Part shown: piece after piece, positions 40,695-49,720 of the stretch
How positions within the stretch are numbered: the first letter of the stretch is position 1
How the letters are laid out: every line of letters starts with the position of its first letter
NCBI RefSeq assembly: GCF_000482845.1
Contig: NZ_AXWV01000013.1
Coordinates: 1-64,000, forward strand
From: Anaerobiospirillum succiniciproducens DSM 6400
GTDB taxonomy: Bacteria; Pseudomonadota; Gammaproteobacteria; Enterobacterales; Succinivibrionaceae
DNA: 64,000 nt
Direction: 5' to 3'
Translations under genes and position numbers: made by a program
The notes under the pieces: generated by a model
Databases searched by the model: none
What the model was told of the DNA's origin: nothing
Seen by the model: only the letters and a program-made list of their open reading frames with translations

Positions 40695-41957
40695 ATGTTA
40701 GAACCGGTAAACCCAAAATCACCTCTAGCCAATGCTCTAAATCGCGTCCCATTCATTTTGCAGATCATTCTTGGTCTCATCATGGGTGTTATCTTAGCCC
40801 TCATTTATCCTAACGATCACGCCATCATCCCAATGCTTGGCACCCTCTTTGTTAAGGCACTGAAGGCTGTAGCACCTCTGTTAGTTTTCGTACTGGTTGC
40901 AGCAGCTATTGCTCGTCACCAGTCAGGTACCAAGGCTAACATTCGTCCTATTATCATGCTCTACTTTGTGTCTATGCTGATTTCTGCCAGCTTAGCACTG
41001 TTCATGAGCTACACTTTCCCATCTCACTTCGCCATCTTAGAACAGTTTGATGACACCCTCTCTACTCCACAAGGCGTAGGTGAAGTGCTGTCAAACTTCG
41101 TAAATCAGGCAGTTGAGAACCCATTCACTGCATTAATGAATGGTAACTACATTGCAATTCTGATTTGGGCTATCGGTTTAGGTTTAGCTTTCCGTGCAGC
41201 ACACGACAACACCAAGCGTGTTTTAGAAGACTTAGCTCAGTCTGTTTCCGCTGTTGTTCGCATGGTTATACGCTTTGCTCCTTTAGGCGTTATGGGTCTG
41301 GTATATAACTCCACCACTCAGCCTGGCGGTTTTGCTAACCTGCTCAACTACGTACACGTAGTAGTTGTTTTAGTTGCAACTATGCTTCTGATTGCTTTTG
41401 TATTCAACGCAATCTTAGTATTTGCTGTAACTCGTGAGAACCCATACCCTCTCATCTTCAAGACCACTGCTAAGTCAGGTATTACTGCATTCTTCACCCG
41501 TTCATCAGCTGCTAACCTTCCAGTTAACATGGCTTTATGTGAAGAGATGAAGTTACCTAAGGAAACCTACTCTATTTCTATTCCTTTAGGCTGCTCCATC
41601 AACATGTCTGGTGCTGGTGTAACCATCGTTATTATGACTATGGCTGCAGTTAACACCTTAGGCATTCACACCGATGTTTGGTCTGCACTGCTCATGTGTA
41701 TCGTATCTGTACTGTGTGCTTGCGGATCCTCTGGTGTTGCTGGTGGTTCCTTAATGCTTATTCCACTTGCTTGCTCCATCTTCGGTATTCCTAACGATGT
41801 TGCTATGCAGGTTGTTGGTATTGGCTTTATCATCGGCGTGATTCAGGATTCAACTGAGACTGCCTTAAACTCCTGCACCGACGTTCTGTTCACCGCAGCA
41901 GCTTGCCGCCGTGCCGAGCGTCTTGAGAAGTTAGCCGCTGCCAAGCAGTCAGCCTAA
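40695..41957 (+). CDS. sstT: Serine/threonine:sodium symporter SstT
   Basis: 420 residues, usual length. DAACS-family (dicarboxylate/amino acid:cation symporter) inner-membrane carrier importing serine and threonine with Na+. About eight membrane helices and two re-entrant hairpins; family motifs include FFTRSSAANLPVNM near residue 258 and CSINMSGAGVTIVIMTMAAV near 298, with GSSGVAGGSLMLIP near 342. GGAG precedes the ATG by 10 bases. Monocistronic, with a double terminator downstream; the upstream FNR site may control it. In an anaerobe, imported serine can be deaminated to pyruvate. Confidence 0.96.
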   Translation: MLEPVNPKSPLANALNRVPFILQIILGLIMGVILALIYPNDHAIIPMLGTLFVKALKAVAPLLVFVLVAAAIARHQSGTKANIRPIIMLYFVSMLISASLALFMSYTFPSHFAILEQFDDTLSTPQGVGEVLSNFVNQAVENPFTALMNGNYIAILIWAIGLGLAFRAAHDNTKRVLEDLAQSVSAVVRMVIRFAPLGVMGLVYNSTTQPGGFANLLNYVHVVVVLVATMLLIAFVFNAILVFAVTRENPYPLIFKTTAKSGITAFFTRSSAANLPVNMALCEEMKLPKETYSISIPLGCSINMSGAGVTIVIMTMAAVNTLGIHTDVWSALLMCIVSVLCACGSSGVAGGSLMLIPLACSIFGIPNDVAMQVVGIGFIIGVIQDSTETALNSCTDVLFTAAACRRAERLEKLAAAKQSA

Positions 41958-42002
41958 TTCACAAAACAATACCAGCGTGGCTCTTTATCCATAGCCACCA
42001 AC

Positions 42003-42067
42003 AGGGAGATCAAAGCGCATCTCCCTTAAAAAAGGGGAGAGGCCCATCAGCTTCTCCCCATTTTTTT
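42003..42067 (+). terminator. Double hairpin terminator of sstT
   Basis: AGGGAGAT/ATCTCCCT (42003-42010 with 42019-42026) is followed by GGGGAGA/TCTCCCC (42034-42040 with 42053-42059) and ATTTTTTT. The second hairpin is a standard terminator. The two stems are related in sequence and could also pair with each other. Confidence 0.88.
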
Positions 42068-42435
42068 GCCCCAACAAATAATCACATCCACAGCAAGTGC
42101 CGTATCAAAGCACAATTAGCTAAGCGCCAAGCACTCACACTCTACTTCCACAAAAGATCATCTCGACGAAGATAATCAAGCACCTTATCGATACTCTATA
42201 CTGCTTATGAGCCATCATACAGACAAAGATATGTGACTTAACAATCAATTTGCGACGAATTTAAGGGCAATTAAGCGTCAGGGCCGCCAAGATGCCTTGT
42301 CAGTAAGTTCTAATCACTGGCAAAATGATTTATGCTCTAATAATGTTTGTCAAAATATTTAGAGCTTGATTTCTAAATTGCGAGCTAGGCCTGTGAGGCT
42401 GTTTTTAGTGTTGTTTTATTTGCAGGAGGCTTTTC
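42068..42435. other. Intergenic gap upstream of hemH
   Basis: 368 bases, AT-rich; the hemH promoter must be here, but no clear hexamer pair is found. Confidence 0.35.
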
Positions 42436-43557
42436 ATGTTGCATGCAGTGGTGCTCTACTCGGTGGGTTCTCCTGAGAAAGCTGATGTTGAAAGCCTGAA
42501 GAGCTTCTTAAAAAACTTCCTCTCTGACAAGTTAGTGGTAAGAATCCCACGCTTTATCTGGCAGCCAGTTCTGCGCTCATTCATTTTAAGATCACGACCT
42601 GAGCGCATGGTATCTCGCTACAAGCAGATCTTTATTGAAGAGCACAATCCTTACCTCATCTCAATGAGCCGCCTTGCCTATCGTCTTGAGTGCGCACTCA
42701 ATCAGAACTGCAATGATCCTTTCGACGATGAGAAGTTTGAAAGCACTCAGTTACATGAGCTGCAAGTTCACGCTCAAAAGGAAAACTCAACATCCCCAAC
42801 TACTGAAAAGTTTGTGGTGCGTAACGCCTTTGCATATGCTGGTAAGAACTTAGAGAAAGTAGTTAAAGACTGTGTTGAATTAGGTGCCCAAAAGGTTACC
42901 TTAATCCCTCTTTTCCCGCAGTACAGCGACACCACCACTAAACGCCCTGCTATGGAGCTAGCAAAGATCAAGCAAAGCTACAAAGATGTGGAATTTGCTA
43001 TGGTGAGAAGCTTCCCTGATGATAAAGAGTACATTGAGGCGATCACCGAAAGCATCAAGCCAATGCTCAATGAGCTGCTCTTTAGCATTAAGCGAAAGAA
43101 AGACGAAGTAGAAGATGTTAATAGCATCATGAAGCGTGGTAAAGCACACGTACTTATCACCTTCCACAGCTTGCCTCAAAGCTATATCAAACTTGGTGAT
43201 CCATACTTAAATGAGGTTGAGGCTACCACCAAAGCTCTCGTTGCATCATTAGGCTTAGATGAAGAAAACATCTCCATTGCTTATCAAAGCAAGATGGGTC
43301 CAATGAGCTGGCTTAAGCCTGATATTGAAGATGAAGTTGAGCGCTTATTAGATAATGGCATCTCAAGGCTCTTAGTCGTTGCTCCAGGATTCTCCATTGA
43401 TTGTCTTGAGACTCTTTACGATATCGACATCAATCTGCGTGAGCGCTTCTTATCCTTAGGCGGCGATAGCTTCTTGTACGTACCTGCATTGAACCACTCA
43501 AAAAGCCACATCAAGCTGCTGAGCTCTTTAGTGCGCAATAATGCCAAAGCGCTCTAA
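42436..43557 (+). CDS. hemH: Ferrochelatase HemH
   Basis: 373 residues, longer than the usual ~320. Inserts ferrous iron into protoporphyrin IX, the last step of protoheme synthesis. Family signatures: LYSVGSPEKADVESLKSFL at the start, LIPLFPQYSDTTT near residue 157, catalytic His in VLITFHSLPQSYIKLGDPY near residue 244, and AYQSKMGPMSWLKP near 280; late conserved VVAPGFSIDCLETLYDID. Extra length comes from Lys/Glu-rich inserts near residues 95-125 and 220-235. AGGAGG stands 6 bases before the ATG. Likely first gene of a short operon with the exporter 44 bases downstream. Its presence implies heme-containing enzymes such as cytochromes or catalase. Confidence 0.94.
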   Translation: MLHAVVLYSVGSPEKADVESLKSFLKNFLSDKLVVRIPRFIWQPVLRSFILRSRPERMVSRYKQIFIEEHNPYLISMSRLAYRLECALNQNCNDPFDDEKFESTQLHELQVHAQKENSTSPTTEKFVVRNAFAYAGKNLEKVVKDCVELGAQKVTLIPLFPQYSDTTTKRPAMELAKIKQSYKDVEFAMVRSFPDDKEYIEAITESIKPMLNELLFSIKRKKDEVEDVNSIMKRGKAHVLITFHSLPQSYIKLGDPYLNEVEATTKALVASLGLDEENISIAYQSKMGPMSWLKPDIEDEVERLLDNGISRLLVVAPGFSIDCLETLYDIDINLRERFLSLGGDSFLYVPALNHSKSHIKLLSSLVRNNAKAL

Positions 43558-43601
43558 GCAACTATTAAAAATGCAAAAGAACTTGAAGAAACGCCCATAA
43601 A

Positions 43602-44330
43602 ATGTCTCTTGCAGCCTTACTTTCATTCACGCTGAGCGCCCTTATCCTGGCAATAGCACCAGGTCCAGACAATATCTTTGTGCTGACGCAAAGCGCCATG
43701 CATGGCTACAAAAAAGGCCTAGCTGTTGTCATTGGCTTAACCATAGGCATCTGCATACAATCTTTTTGCATGGTTGCAGGCATCACCGCTCTATTCATTG
43801 CAATACCAGCTCTAGTCACCATCCTCAAGACCATTGGTGCGCTCTACCTTAGCTATTTATGCGTCAAAGCCACCCAAGGCTTTATCAAGCGCTACAAAAC
43901 ATCGGCTGCTGTAAATGACAAACAAGTAGATACAAACACAAGCGCTCAAGACGTATACTCTCAAGAAGCTACAACATCTAAAGACCAAGATCGTAGCAAG
44001 AATCAAGATAACAGCATCCTAAACTTTAAGATGATTCGTCGCGGTATCATCATGAACTGCACGAATCCTAAAGTTCAGCTGTTTTTCTTGTCTTTCTTTA
44101 CACAGTTTCTACCTCAAGGCCTAGGTCAGTATGAGTTCATGTTCTACATGTCCATTATGGGACTTATCATGGCTATGAGTACCTTTGTTGTCTTTGGTAG
44201 TATTGCGATCTTTGCAGGTAAACTTGCTGAGCAGTTTAAAACCAGGCTCTTTAACCTGATTCTTGATGGATCTGCAGCTTTGATCTTTGCAGCTCTAGCT
44301 CTGTACACTCTAGCATCAGAGTTTCTCTAA
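43602..44330 (+). CDS. LysE/RhtB family amino-acid exporter
   Basis: 242 residues. Inner-membrane exporter family for amino acids such as homoserine, threonine or lysine; the substrate cannot be told from sequence. Six predicted membrane helices; the family start (LILAIAPGPDNIFVLTQSA, residues ~14-32) and GLTIGICIQSF near 47 are clear. A hydrophilic ~45-residue insert rich in Asp, Gln, Ser and Lys (about 103-145) lies in the central cytoplasmic loop and is longer than usual. 44 bases after hemH and 95 bases before the next gene, so co-transcription is likely. The ribosome-binding site is weak. Confidence 0.9.
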   Translation: MSLAALLSFTLSALILAIAPGPDNIFVLTQSAMHGYKKGLAVVIGLTIGICIQSFCMVAGITALFIAIPALVTILKTIGALYLSYLCVKATQGFIKRYKTSAAVNDKQVDTNTSAQDVYSQEATTSKDQDRSKNQDNSILNFKMIRRGIIMNCTNPKVQLFFLSFFTQFLPQGLGQYEFMFYMSIMGLIMAMSTFVVFGSIAIFAGKLAEQFKTRLFNLILDGSAALIFAALALYTLASEFL

Positions 44331-44425
44331 TCAAAAGAGCAAAAGCCTAAAGCAAGATCACCAAAAGATGCCACCAAAGCCACACAAGGCTATTTTGACT
44401 TACTAAAACCAAAGAATTGTTGCTT

Positions 44426-45229
44426 ATGGCTAAAATCACTATATTAGGTACAGGCGATGCCTTTGTAACCCATTGCTATAACACTTGCTATACCATCGAA
44501 ACAGACAAGGGCATGATGCTAGTTGACGCAGGCGGCGGCAACGGTATTTTGGCCCAATTTGAAAAAGCCAAAATTGATCTGAGCAAGATTCAAGACATGT
44601 TTGTGACCCATGCTCACACCGACCACATTCTCGGTACTATCTGGGTTATCCGTAGAGTCATGATGCTCATGAACTCAGGCAAATACACTGGCACTTTCAA
44701 TGTCTACGGTCATGACAAAGTCATCAATGTAATCGACACCATCTGTCGACTTACCCTCAAGGCAAAAGATCTCAAGCACTTAGGCAGTGGCGTAATTCTC
44801 AACGAAATTACCGATGGTCAAAAGATTCAAGCTGCAGGCATGGAGCTTACCTGCTTTGATATTCATAGTCCTAAAGAAAAACAATTTGGCTATAGCGCGA
44901 TATTGCCTAATGGCAAGTGCTTAGTATGCCTAGGCGATGAGCCTTACAACTCAACTGTTGAGGCATACGCAAAAGGTGCCGACTATCTCATGCACGAGGC
45001 CTTCTGCCTTTACGACGATCGTGAGATCTACAAACCTTACGAGAAAAATCATAGCACCGCTCTCGATGCAGGCAAAAATGCAGCAGCTCTTGGCGTGTCT
45101 ACTCTTATTATGTACCACACCGAAGATCACACTCTAAGCACTCGCAAACAAACCTACAGCGCCGAGGCAGCCACAGTCTTTAACGGACAAATTCTCGTCC
45201 CTGATGACCTCGAGATCATTGAGCTCTAG
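44426..45229 (+). CDS. Metallo-beta-lactamase-fold hydrolase (RNase Z-like)
   Basis: 267 residues. Metal motif H62-A-H64-T-D66-H67, later metal ligands in CLGDEP (about residue 171) and MYHTEDH near the C-terminus; this arrangement fits the RNase Z/arylsulfatase-like branch of the family. It lacks an obvious RNase Z exosite, and the E. coli RNase BN is longer, so the substrate is uncertain. The ATG at 44426 is used; the longer frame begins with two TTG codons without a better ribosome-binding site. Third gene after hemH and the LysE-type exporter. Convergent with DUF1810. Confidence 0.82.
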   Translation: MAKITILGTGDAFVTHCYNTCYTIETDKGMMLVDAGGGNGILAQFEKAKIDLSKIQDMFVTHAHTDHILGTIWVIRRVMMLMNSGKYTGTFNVYGHDKVINVIDTICRLTLKAKDLKHLGSGVILNEITDGQKIQAAGMELTCFDIHSPKEKQFGYSAILPNGKCLVCLGDEPYNSTVEAYAKGADYLMHEAFCLYDDREIYKPYEKNHSTALDAGKNAAALGVSTLIMYHTEDHTLSTRKQTYSAEAATVFNGQILVPDDLEIIEL

Positions 45230-45271
45230 CCCTCACAGCATATCAACAAGCTGCAGTCACTTCATGAGCTC

Positions 45272-45307
45272 AGACCTAGCCTTAGCCACCGACTAAGGCT
45301 AAGGTCT
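45272..45307. terminator. Hairpin shared by convergent genes, overlapping the DUF1810 3' end
   Basis: AGACCTAGCCTTAG (45272-45285) pairs with CTAAGGCTAAGGTCT (45293-45307) with one bulged base and a 7-base loop. The right arm encodes the last residues of the DUF1810 protein and the stem includes its stop codon. No long T-run. Confidence 0.55.
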
Positions 45308-45704
45308 GCAAATCCCTCTCATCATTATAGAAAGTCTCAAGCACCTGCCTAAAGACATCATCTGGCGACACCGCATCAAATAATGTCATACACGAGCACA
45401 CTTTAAGTGTATCTATTGCACCCAAGATACTTAACACATCTTTACTCTTATGCATCAGCAAGGCCTCAGCAATTTGGCGCAATCTCTTTCCTAAAATGGG
45501 ATGAGCAAGATAAGCCCTGGCCTCATCAAGACAGCTAATTCCGTAAAAACGCGCATTGTAGCTAAAGCCTAAAGATGCCATTTGCGGAAACACAAACCAA
45601 ATCCAGTGCGACCGCTTGCAGCCTTCCCGAATCTCGCGCAACGCAACATCGTATTCTGACTTTTGAGCCTCAACAAAACGCTCAAGATTATACGTATCAC
45701 ACAT
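45282..45704 (-). CDS. DUF1810 protein
   Basis: 140 residues, the usual length for this family. Clear family pattern: NLERFVEAQKSEYDVALREI, then GCKRSHWIWFVFPQMASLG near residue 28 and a YGISCLDEARAYLAHP segment. The family is small, globular, cytoplasmic and of unknown biochemical function; distant similarity to NADAR-type nucleoside-metabolism folds has been noted. GGGGAG precedes the ATG closely. Convergent with the MBL-fold gene; no operon partner. Confidence 0.88.
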   Translation of the reverse strand: MCDTYNLERFVEAQKSEYDVALREIREGCKRSHWIWFVFPQMASLGFSYNARFYGISCLDEARAYLAHPILGKRLRQIAEALLMHKSKDVLSILGAIDTLKVCSCMTLFDAVSPDDVFRQVLETFYNDERDLQTLALVGG

Positions 45705-45966
45705 ACATCTCCCCTTTCAATCTAAAGAGCCCGAACTTATGCAGTTTAGCAGCTCTCGGCTACATACATGCAGCAGTACCAAAATATAAGATGCGCAAGC
45801 ATTTCTAAAGTTAATGAATTTTTACAAAATATAACTAAATCATAATAAGTCGTTATACAAAGTGTAAGGGCATGCATCTAATGTCAGCCCATACAGCGAG
45901 TCAGATCTGGTACGCCTCAAATGGCTGCCGTGCTACACGCTCTAGCTATTAAGAGGAATATCAATC

Positions 45967-46938
45967 ATGGCAGTATATGTAAACACAAACTACAGCGCTC
46001 TTCAGGGCCAGCGCTACTTAGGTAATGTCCAAAACTCCTTAACTACTACCTACCAGCGCTTATCTAGCGGTATGAGGATCAATAGCGCCAAAGATGACGC
46101 TGCCGGCCTCCAGATCGCTGACCGCTTAACAAGCCAGATTAATGGCCTCAACCAGGGTAACCGTAACGCATCAGACGGTATCGCACTTGCTCAGACTGCA
46201 GAATCTGCAATGGATGAAATTTCATCTATGATGCAGAAGATCCGTACTTTAGCTGTTCAAGCTAATAACGGCACCAATACCATGGAAGACAAGAAGGCTT
46301 TATCTAAGGAAGCTACTGCATTAGCTACTGAGATCAATAGAATTTCAAAGCAAACAACTTTTGCTGGCAAAACTATTCTTCAGGGCTACCAGACAAACTC
46401 AATCGTTGCAAAACCTGGTGCAGGTGTTGGCGGTGGTCAAGCTCCAGCAGACGGTGATCCTCAATCTATGACTTTACAGGTTGGAAGCAACAAGGGTGAC
46501 ACCATCACTTTCCAGCTTGGCAATATGATGTTCTCCAAAGTTGGTGAGGCTTCTAAAATTAATGGCGCAAACAATATCGATGCCGTAATCAAAGACGCTA
46601 CCACTGCATTTGGTAAAGCAGCCGGTGATGCAATCACTGTGAACTTTTCTGTTGCAGATGCTCCAGCTAGTATCATTGAATATATGGATAAGATGATTGG
46701 CTACGTTGATGGTCAGCGTGCCGATTTAGGCGCGATCCAGAACCGTCTTGAGTCATCTATCCGCAACCAGTCTAACGTTGCTGCTAATGAGGCTGATGCT
46801 CGCTCACGTATCCGTGATGCTGACTTTGCTGAAGAGTCTGCAAACTTATCCCAGCAGTCCATCATTCAACAAGCTGCTGCTTCCATGCTGATGCAGGCTA
46901 ACACCCGTCCTCAGCTTGGCCTGAGCTTATTAGGTTAG
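45967..46938 (+). CDS. Flagellin (first of a tandem pair)
   Basis: 323 residues, a short flagellin. Conserved D0/D1 N-terminus (about residues 1-140, including LSSGMRINSAKDDAAGLQIA) and C-terminus (about 230-323, ending in QANTRPQLGLSLLG); the outer D2/D3 part is small and variable. Exported by the flagellar type III apparatus and assembled into the filament, so no signal peptide. GAGG lies about 10 bases before the ATG. It is 15 bases upstream of a second flagellin; the ends of the two are almost identical in DNA. I see no sigma28 promoter match (TAAA-N15-GCCGATAA) in the 260 bases upstream. Confidence 0.96.
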   Translation: MAVYVNTNYSALQGQRYLGNVQNSLTTTYQRLSSGMRINSAKDDAAGLQIADRLTSQINGLNQGNRNASDGIALAQTAESAMDEISSMMQKIRTLAVQANNGTNTMEDKKALSKEATALATEINRISKQTTFAGKTILQGYQTNSIVAKPGAGVGGGQAPADGDPQSMTLQVGSNKGDTITFQLGNMMFSKVGEASKINGANNIDAVIKDATTAFGKAAGDAITVNFSVADAPASIIEYMDKMIGYVDGQRADLGAIQNRLESSIRNQSNVAANEADARSRIRDADFAEESANLSQQSIIQQAAASMLMQANTRPQLGLSLLG

Positions 46939-46953
46939 TCGGAGGATAATCAC

Positions 46954-47913
46954 ATGGCAGTATATGTAAACACAAACTACAGCGCTCTTCAGGGCCAGCG
47001 CTACTTAGGTAATGTCCAGAATTCCTTGACGACTACCTATCAAAGGCTATCTAGCGGCATGAGGATCAATAGCGCCAAAGACGACGCTGCAGGCCTCCAG
47101 ATCGCTGATCGCTTAACAAGCCAGATTAATGGCCTTAACCAAGGCAACCGCAACGCATCTGATGGTATCGCTTTAGCTCAGACAGCTGAGGCAGGCATGG
47201 ACGAAATCACTGGCATGCTTCAGAAGATCCGTACGCTCGCTGTTCAGGCCAACAACGGTACTAACACTTTAGACGACCGTAAGGCTCTTGCTAAGGAAGC
47301 ATCTTCTTTAGCAACTGAGATCAGCCGTATTGCAATGCAGACTACATTTGCAGGCAAAACCATCTTAAACGGCAAGCAAACAAACTCTATTGATCCAGCA
47401 GCTGGTGGTGGTGGTGCTAATCCTGGTCAGGGCGTAGGTGATCCACAAAGCATTACTTTACAAGTTGGTTCCAACAAGGGTGATACTATTGCCTTCAATC
47501 TAGTGAACCTGCAGTTCTCAGCTGCGGCAAAAGGTGCTGGTATTGCGGAAGCTGAATTTGTTGCAAATGCAAATGATAAGTCTTTCGTGAAAGGAACTGG
47601 CGGTGCTATCACTGTAAACTTTAGCACTGCTGCATCCGTCAATAATATTATTGGATTCATGGATCAGATGATTGGTTACGTTGATGGTCAGCGTGCCGAT
47701 TTGGGCGCGATCCAGAACCGTCTTGAGAGCTCTATCCGCAACCAGTCTAATGTTGCTGCTAATGAGGCTGATGCTCGCTCACGTATTCGTGATGCTGATT
47801 TTGCTGAAGAGTCTGCAAACCTGTCTCAGCAGTCCATCATTCAGCAAGCAGCTGCTTCCATGCTGATGCAAGCTAATACCCGTCCACAGCTGGGCTTAAG
47901 CCTGCTTGGCTAA
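46954..47913 (+). CDS. Flagellin (second of a tandem pair)
   Basis: 319 residues. Same architecture as the gene before it; the first ~75 and last ~90 residues are identical, while residues ~140-225 differ, as expected for the surface-exposed region (GGGGANPGQGVGDPQS here). GGAGG lies 8 bases before the ATG. Co-transcribed with the first flagellin across a 15-base gap and closed by a terminator at 47943-47976. The identical ends suggest duplication with ongoing gene conversion; the differing centres may give two filament surfaces. Confidence 0.96.
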   Translation: MAVYVNTNYSALQGQRYLGNVQNSLTTTYQRLSSGMRINSAKDDAAGLQIADRLTSQINGLNQGNRNASDGIALAQTAEAGMDEITGMLQKIRTLAVQANNGTNTLDDRKALAKEASSLATEISRIAMQTTFAGKTILNGKQTNSIDPAAGGGGANPGQGVGDPQSITLQVGSNKGDTIAFNLVNLQFSAAAKGAGIAEAEFVANANDKSFVKGTGGAITVNFSTAASVNNIIGFMDQMIGYVDGQRADLGAIQNRLESSIRNQSNVAANEADARSRIRDADFAEESANLSQQSIIQQAAASMLMQANTRPQLGLSLLG

Positions 47914-47942
47914 AACAGTATTGTTGTTTTCTCATTAAAAAT

Positions 47943-47976
47943 GGCTCTGGTGCTGTTTAGCGCCAGGGCCTTTTTT
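47943..47976 (+). terminator. Terminator of the flagellin pair
   Basis: GGCTCTGG (47943-47950) pairs with CCAGGGCC (47963-47970; one G-T pair) and is followed by TTTTTT. 30 bases after the second flagellin. Confidence 0.88.
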
Positions 47977-48014
47977 ATGTCGTTTTGCTAACTTTGTTTT
48001 GACATTAGCGGCAT

Positions 48015-48035
48015 TAGCCGATGGGGAATCGGCTA
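48015..48035. repeat. Inverted repeat between flagellin and GGDEF genes
   Basis: TAGCCGAT (48015-48022) and ATCGGCTA (48028-48035) form a perfect 8-bp stem with a 5-base loop, 25 bases after the stop codon of the GGDEF gene on the minus strand. No adjacent T-run. Confidence 0.55.
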
Positions 48036-48059
48036 TGTGCAGTTAATTTGTTTTTTTGG

Positions 48060-49496
48060 TTATGCGTTGTCGACAGAGGTTGGGATTGGAGTGTCAGCAG
48101 CGTTAGCTGCAGCAAGTACAGCTTGTGTTGCGGCCTCGTCTGTGGTGTCCATGGCCTCACGACGCTTCTTGAGCTCTTGCATCTCGGCTCGCTGCTCTTT
48201 GGAGTAGTATTCTAAGCGGCGGCCATCACGCATGGATACAGGACGTCCTTTACGCATCTCAAGGTAAACTTTGAGCTTGGAATAGTTTTCCTTACGCATG
48301 GCGTCTTTGTAAGCCTGCATACGTACGTCAGCTCGCTCAATACAGGCGTGAAGGGTGTCATTTTCGACTTCACCCATGGTTGAACAACCGTAGCCTACGA
48401 AGGTAGGCATCATGCCGAAGTTCTTGTTATGCTCATCCATAAATTGCTTGAGCTTCTCGCATAGCTCTTCACACTCGCTAGCATCGCAATTTGGCAGAAT
48501 AGCTAAGAACTCATCGCCTGCAAGACGCATGATGTCACTTGGACGGGTAATGATAGTGTTTAAAGCCTCAGCTACGGTCAGAAGTAAAATATCGCCATCG
48601 GCATGACCAAGCACGTCGTTGATGATCTTAAGACCAGTAACGTCGCCATAAATAACTGAAATTGGATGCTGTGATTCGTCTTGCCAACGAGATAAGTTAT
48701 GCTGGAAGAATGAGCGATTCTTAAGACCAGTTAAGGTATCGGTATAGAGCATCTGTTTGATATTCTCAAAGTTATCCTGCACAAGGTTAACATCTGAGAA
48801 AGTACCAATCATAGAAGTGGCTCTACCATTAGCATCACGATGTACTACTAAACCACGTCCAATAGTCCAAACGTAACTACCTGATTTGTGCTTAAGACGT
48901 AAACAGAACTCAAAGCTATCGCCATAAGATGCTGAGTTGATGATATGGTGCTCAATATCCATGATGTCACGATCATCTGGATGCACGATATCATTCCACT
49001 CTACCCAGTTTTGAGGGAACTCGCTCTCTTTGTAGCCTAGTAAGCGGCAGTATGATGATGAGAAACGCAGAATGCCAGTTTTACCATCCCAGCTAAAGAA
49101 GTCATCCCCAGCGATCTCTCGGGCAATGAAGTCAGAAAATGAGCTACGGGCACAAGCGATATAGCCAGTGGCACGGCACACCTTGCCATCATGGAATCGT
49201 GAGAGCACAGAGCCGTTGATTACATACTTTTTGTGGGCATTAGCGCCTCGAGTAATCATTACATCTTCAAAGACAATACCGCCTGTGTCAGTGCTTTCTA
49301 TGACACGGAAGTAGCGCTCAATGTTCTCCACAGTTAAGCAAGAAAGTACGCGGTTTTCAGGCACCCACTGATTCACTTCAGTAATGCTAAAGATCTCAGC
49401 ACAGTTGCGGTCTAACATGAAACGTCGCTCTTGGCCATCATAGATCCAAAAGCCAATAGCCTCACCGCCATTATGTAAGTTCGACATATCGCTCAT
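48060..49496 (-). CDS. PAS-GGDEF diguanylate-cyclase-type protein
   Basis: 478 residues. A divergent N-terminal PAS-like region (about residues 15-110), a PAS/PAC module (about 125-235; HPDDRD and IGTFSDVN are visible) and a GGDEF domain (about 250-410). Signature is A-G-D-E-F near residue 326; the upstream nucleotide-binding run DVTGLKIINDVLGHADGD is intact, so activity is likely. I see no RxxD inhibition site at the usual distance. No membrane helix in this form, so a cytoplasmic sensor. The ATG at 49496 has GAGG 8 bases before it; an in-frame ATG at 49577 has no ribosome-binding site. The C-terminal ~55 residues (YLEMRKGRPVSMRDGRRLEY) are shared with the next GGDEF gene. Confidence 0.88.
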   Translation of the reverse strand: MSDMSNLHNGGEAIGFWIYDGQERRFMLDRNCAEIFSITEVNQWVPENRVLSCLTVENIERYFRVIESTDTGGIVFEDVMITRGANAHKKYVINGSVLSRFHDGKVCRATGYIACARSSFSDFIAREIAGDDFFSWDGKTGILRFSSSYCRLLGYKESEFPQNWVEWNDIVHPDDRDIMDIEHHIINSASYGDSFEFCLRLKHKSGSYVWTIGRGLVVHRDANGRATSMIGTFSDVNLVQDNFENIKQMLYTDTLTGLKNRSFFQHNLSRWQDESQHPISVIYGDVTGLKIINDVLGHADGDILLLTVAEALNTIITRPSDIMRLAGDEFLAILPNCDASECEELCEKLKQFMDEHNKNFGMMPTFVGYGCSTMGEVENDTLHACIERADVRMQAYKDAMRKENYSKLKVYLEMRKGRPVSMRDGRRLEYYSKEQRAEMQELKKRREAMDTTDEAATQAVLAAANAADTPIPTSVDNA

Positions 49497-49585
49497 AATA
49501 GTGCCCTCAACCTTATTTGTAACTAAACACAAAACTGTCGTTACAAAAGTATCTGTGCTCTGCCTCAGGCTTGCCATTTTCAGTC

Positions 49586-49720
49586 ACTAGTAGTTTTATC
49601 TAGTGCTGCGCTAGCTGTTGGCTAGCGTTGCGCTAGTTTTATCTAGTGCTTACGCTAGTGTTTTTTGCTGGTGCTGCGCTAGCTTTTTGGCTAGTGCGGC
49701 GCTAGGCTTGGCTAGCGTAA
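49586..49720. repeat. CTAG-type hairpin repeat array
   Basis: Five or six units of 21-25 bases, each built as CTAG(T/C)G-n-CGCTAG with short T-rich or TTGG spacers, for example CTAGTGCTGCGCTAG at 49600-49614. Every unit can fold on itself and adjacent units can pair with each other. It lies ~90 bases upstream of the first GGDEF gene's start. Confidence 0.85.

Noticed and set aside
45705-45966. Sigma28 or sigma54 promoter of the flagellins
   Set aside because: TAAAG is present near 45807, but no GCCGATAA follows at the right distance, and no GG-N10-GC pair fits.
49586-49720. CRISPR array
   Set aside because: Units are 21-25 bases with no unique spacers of constant length and there are no cas genes; likewise for the other repeat arrays.
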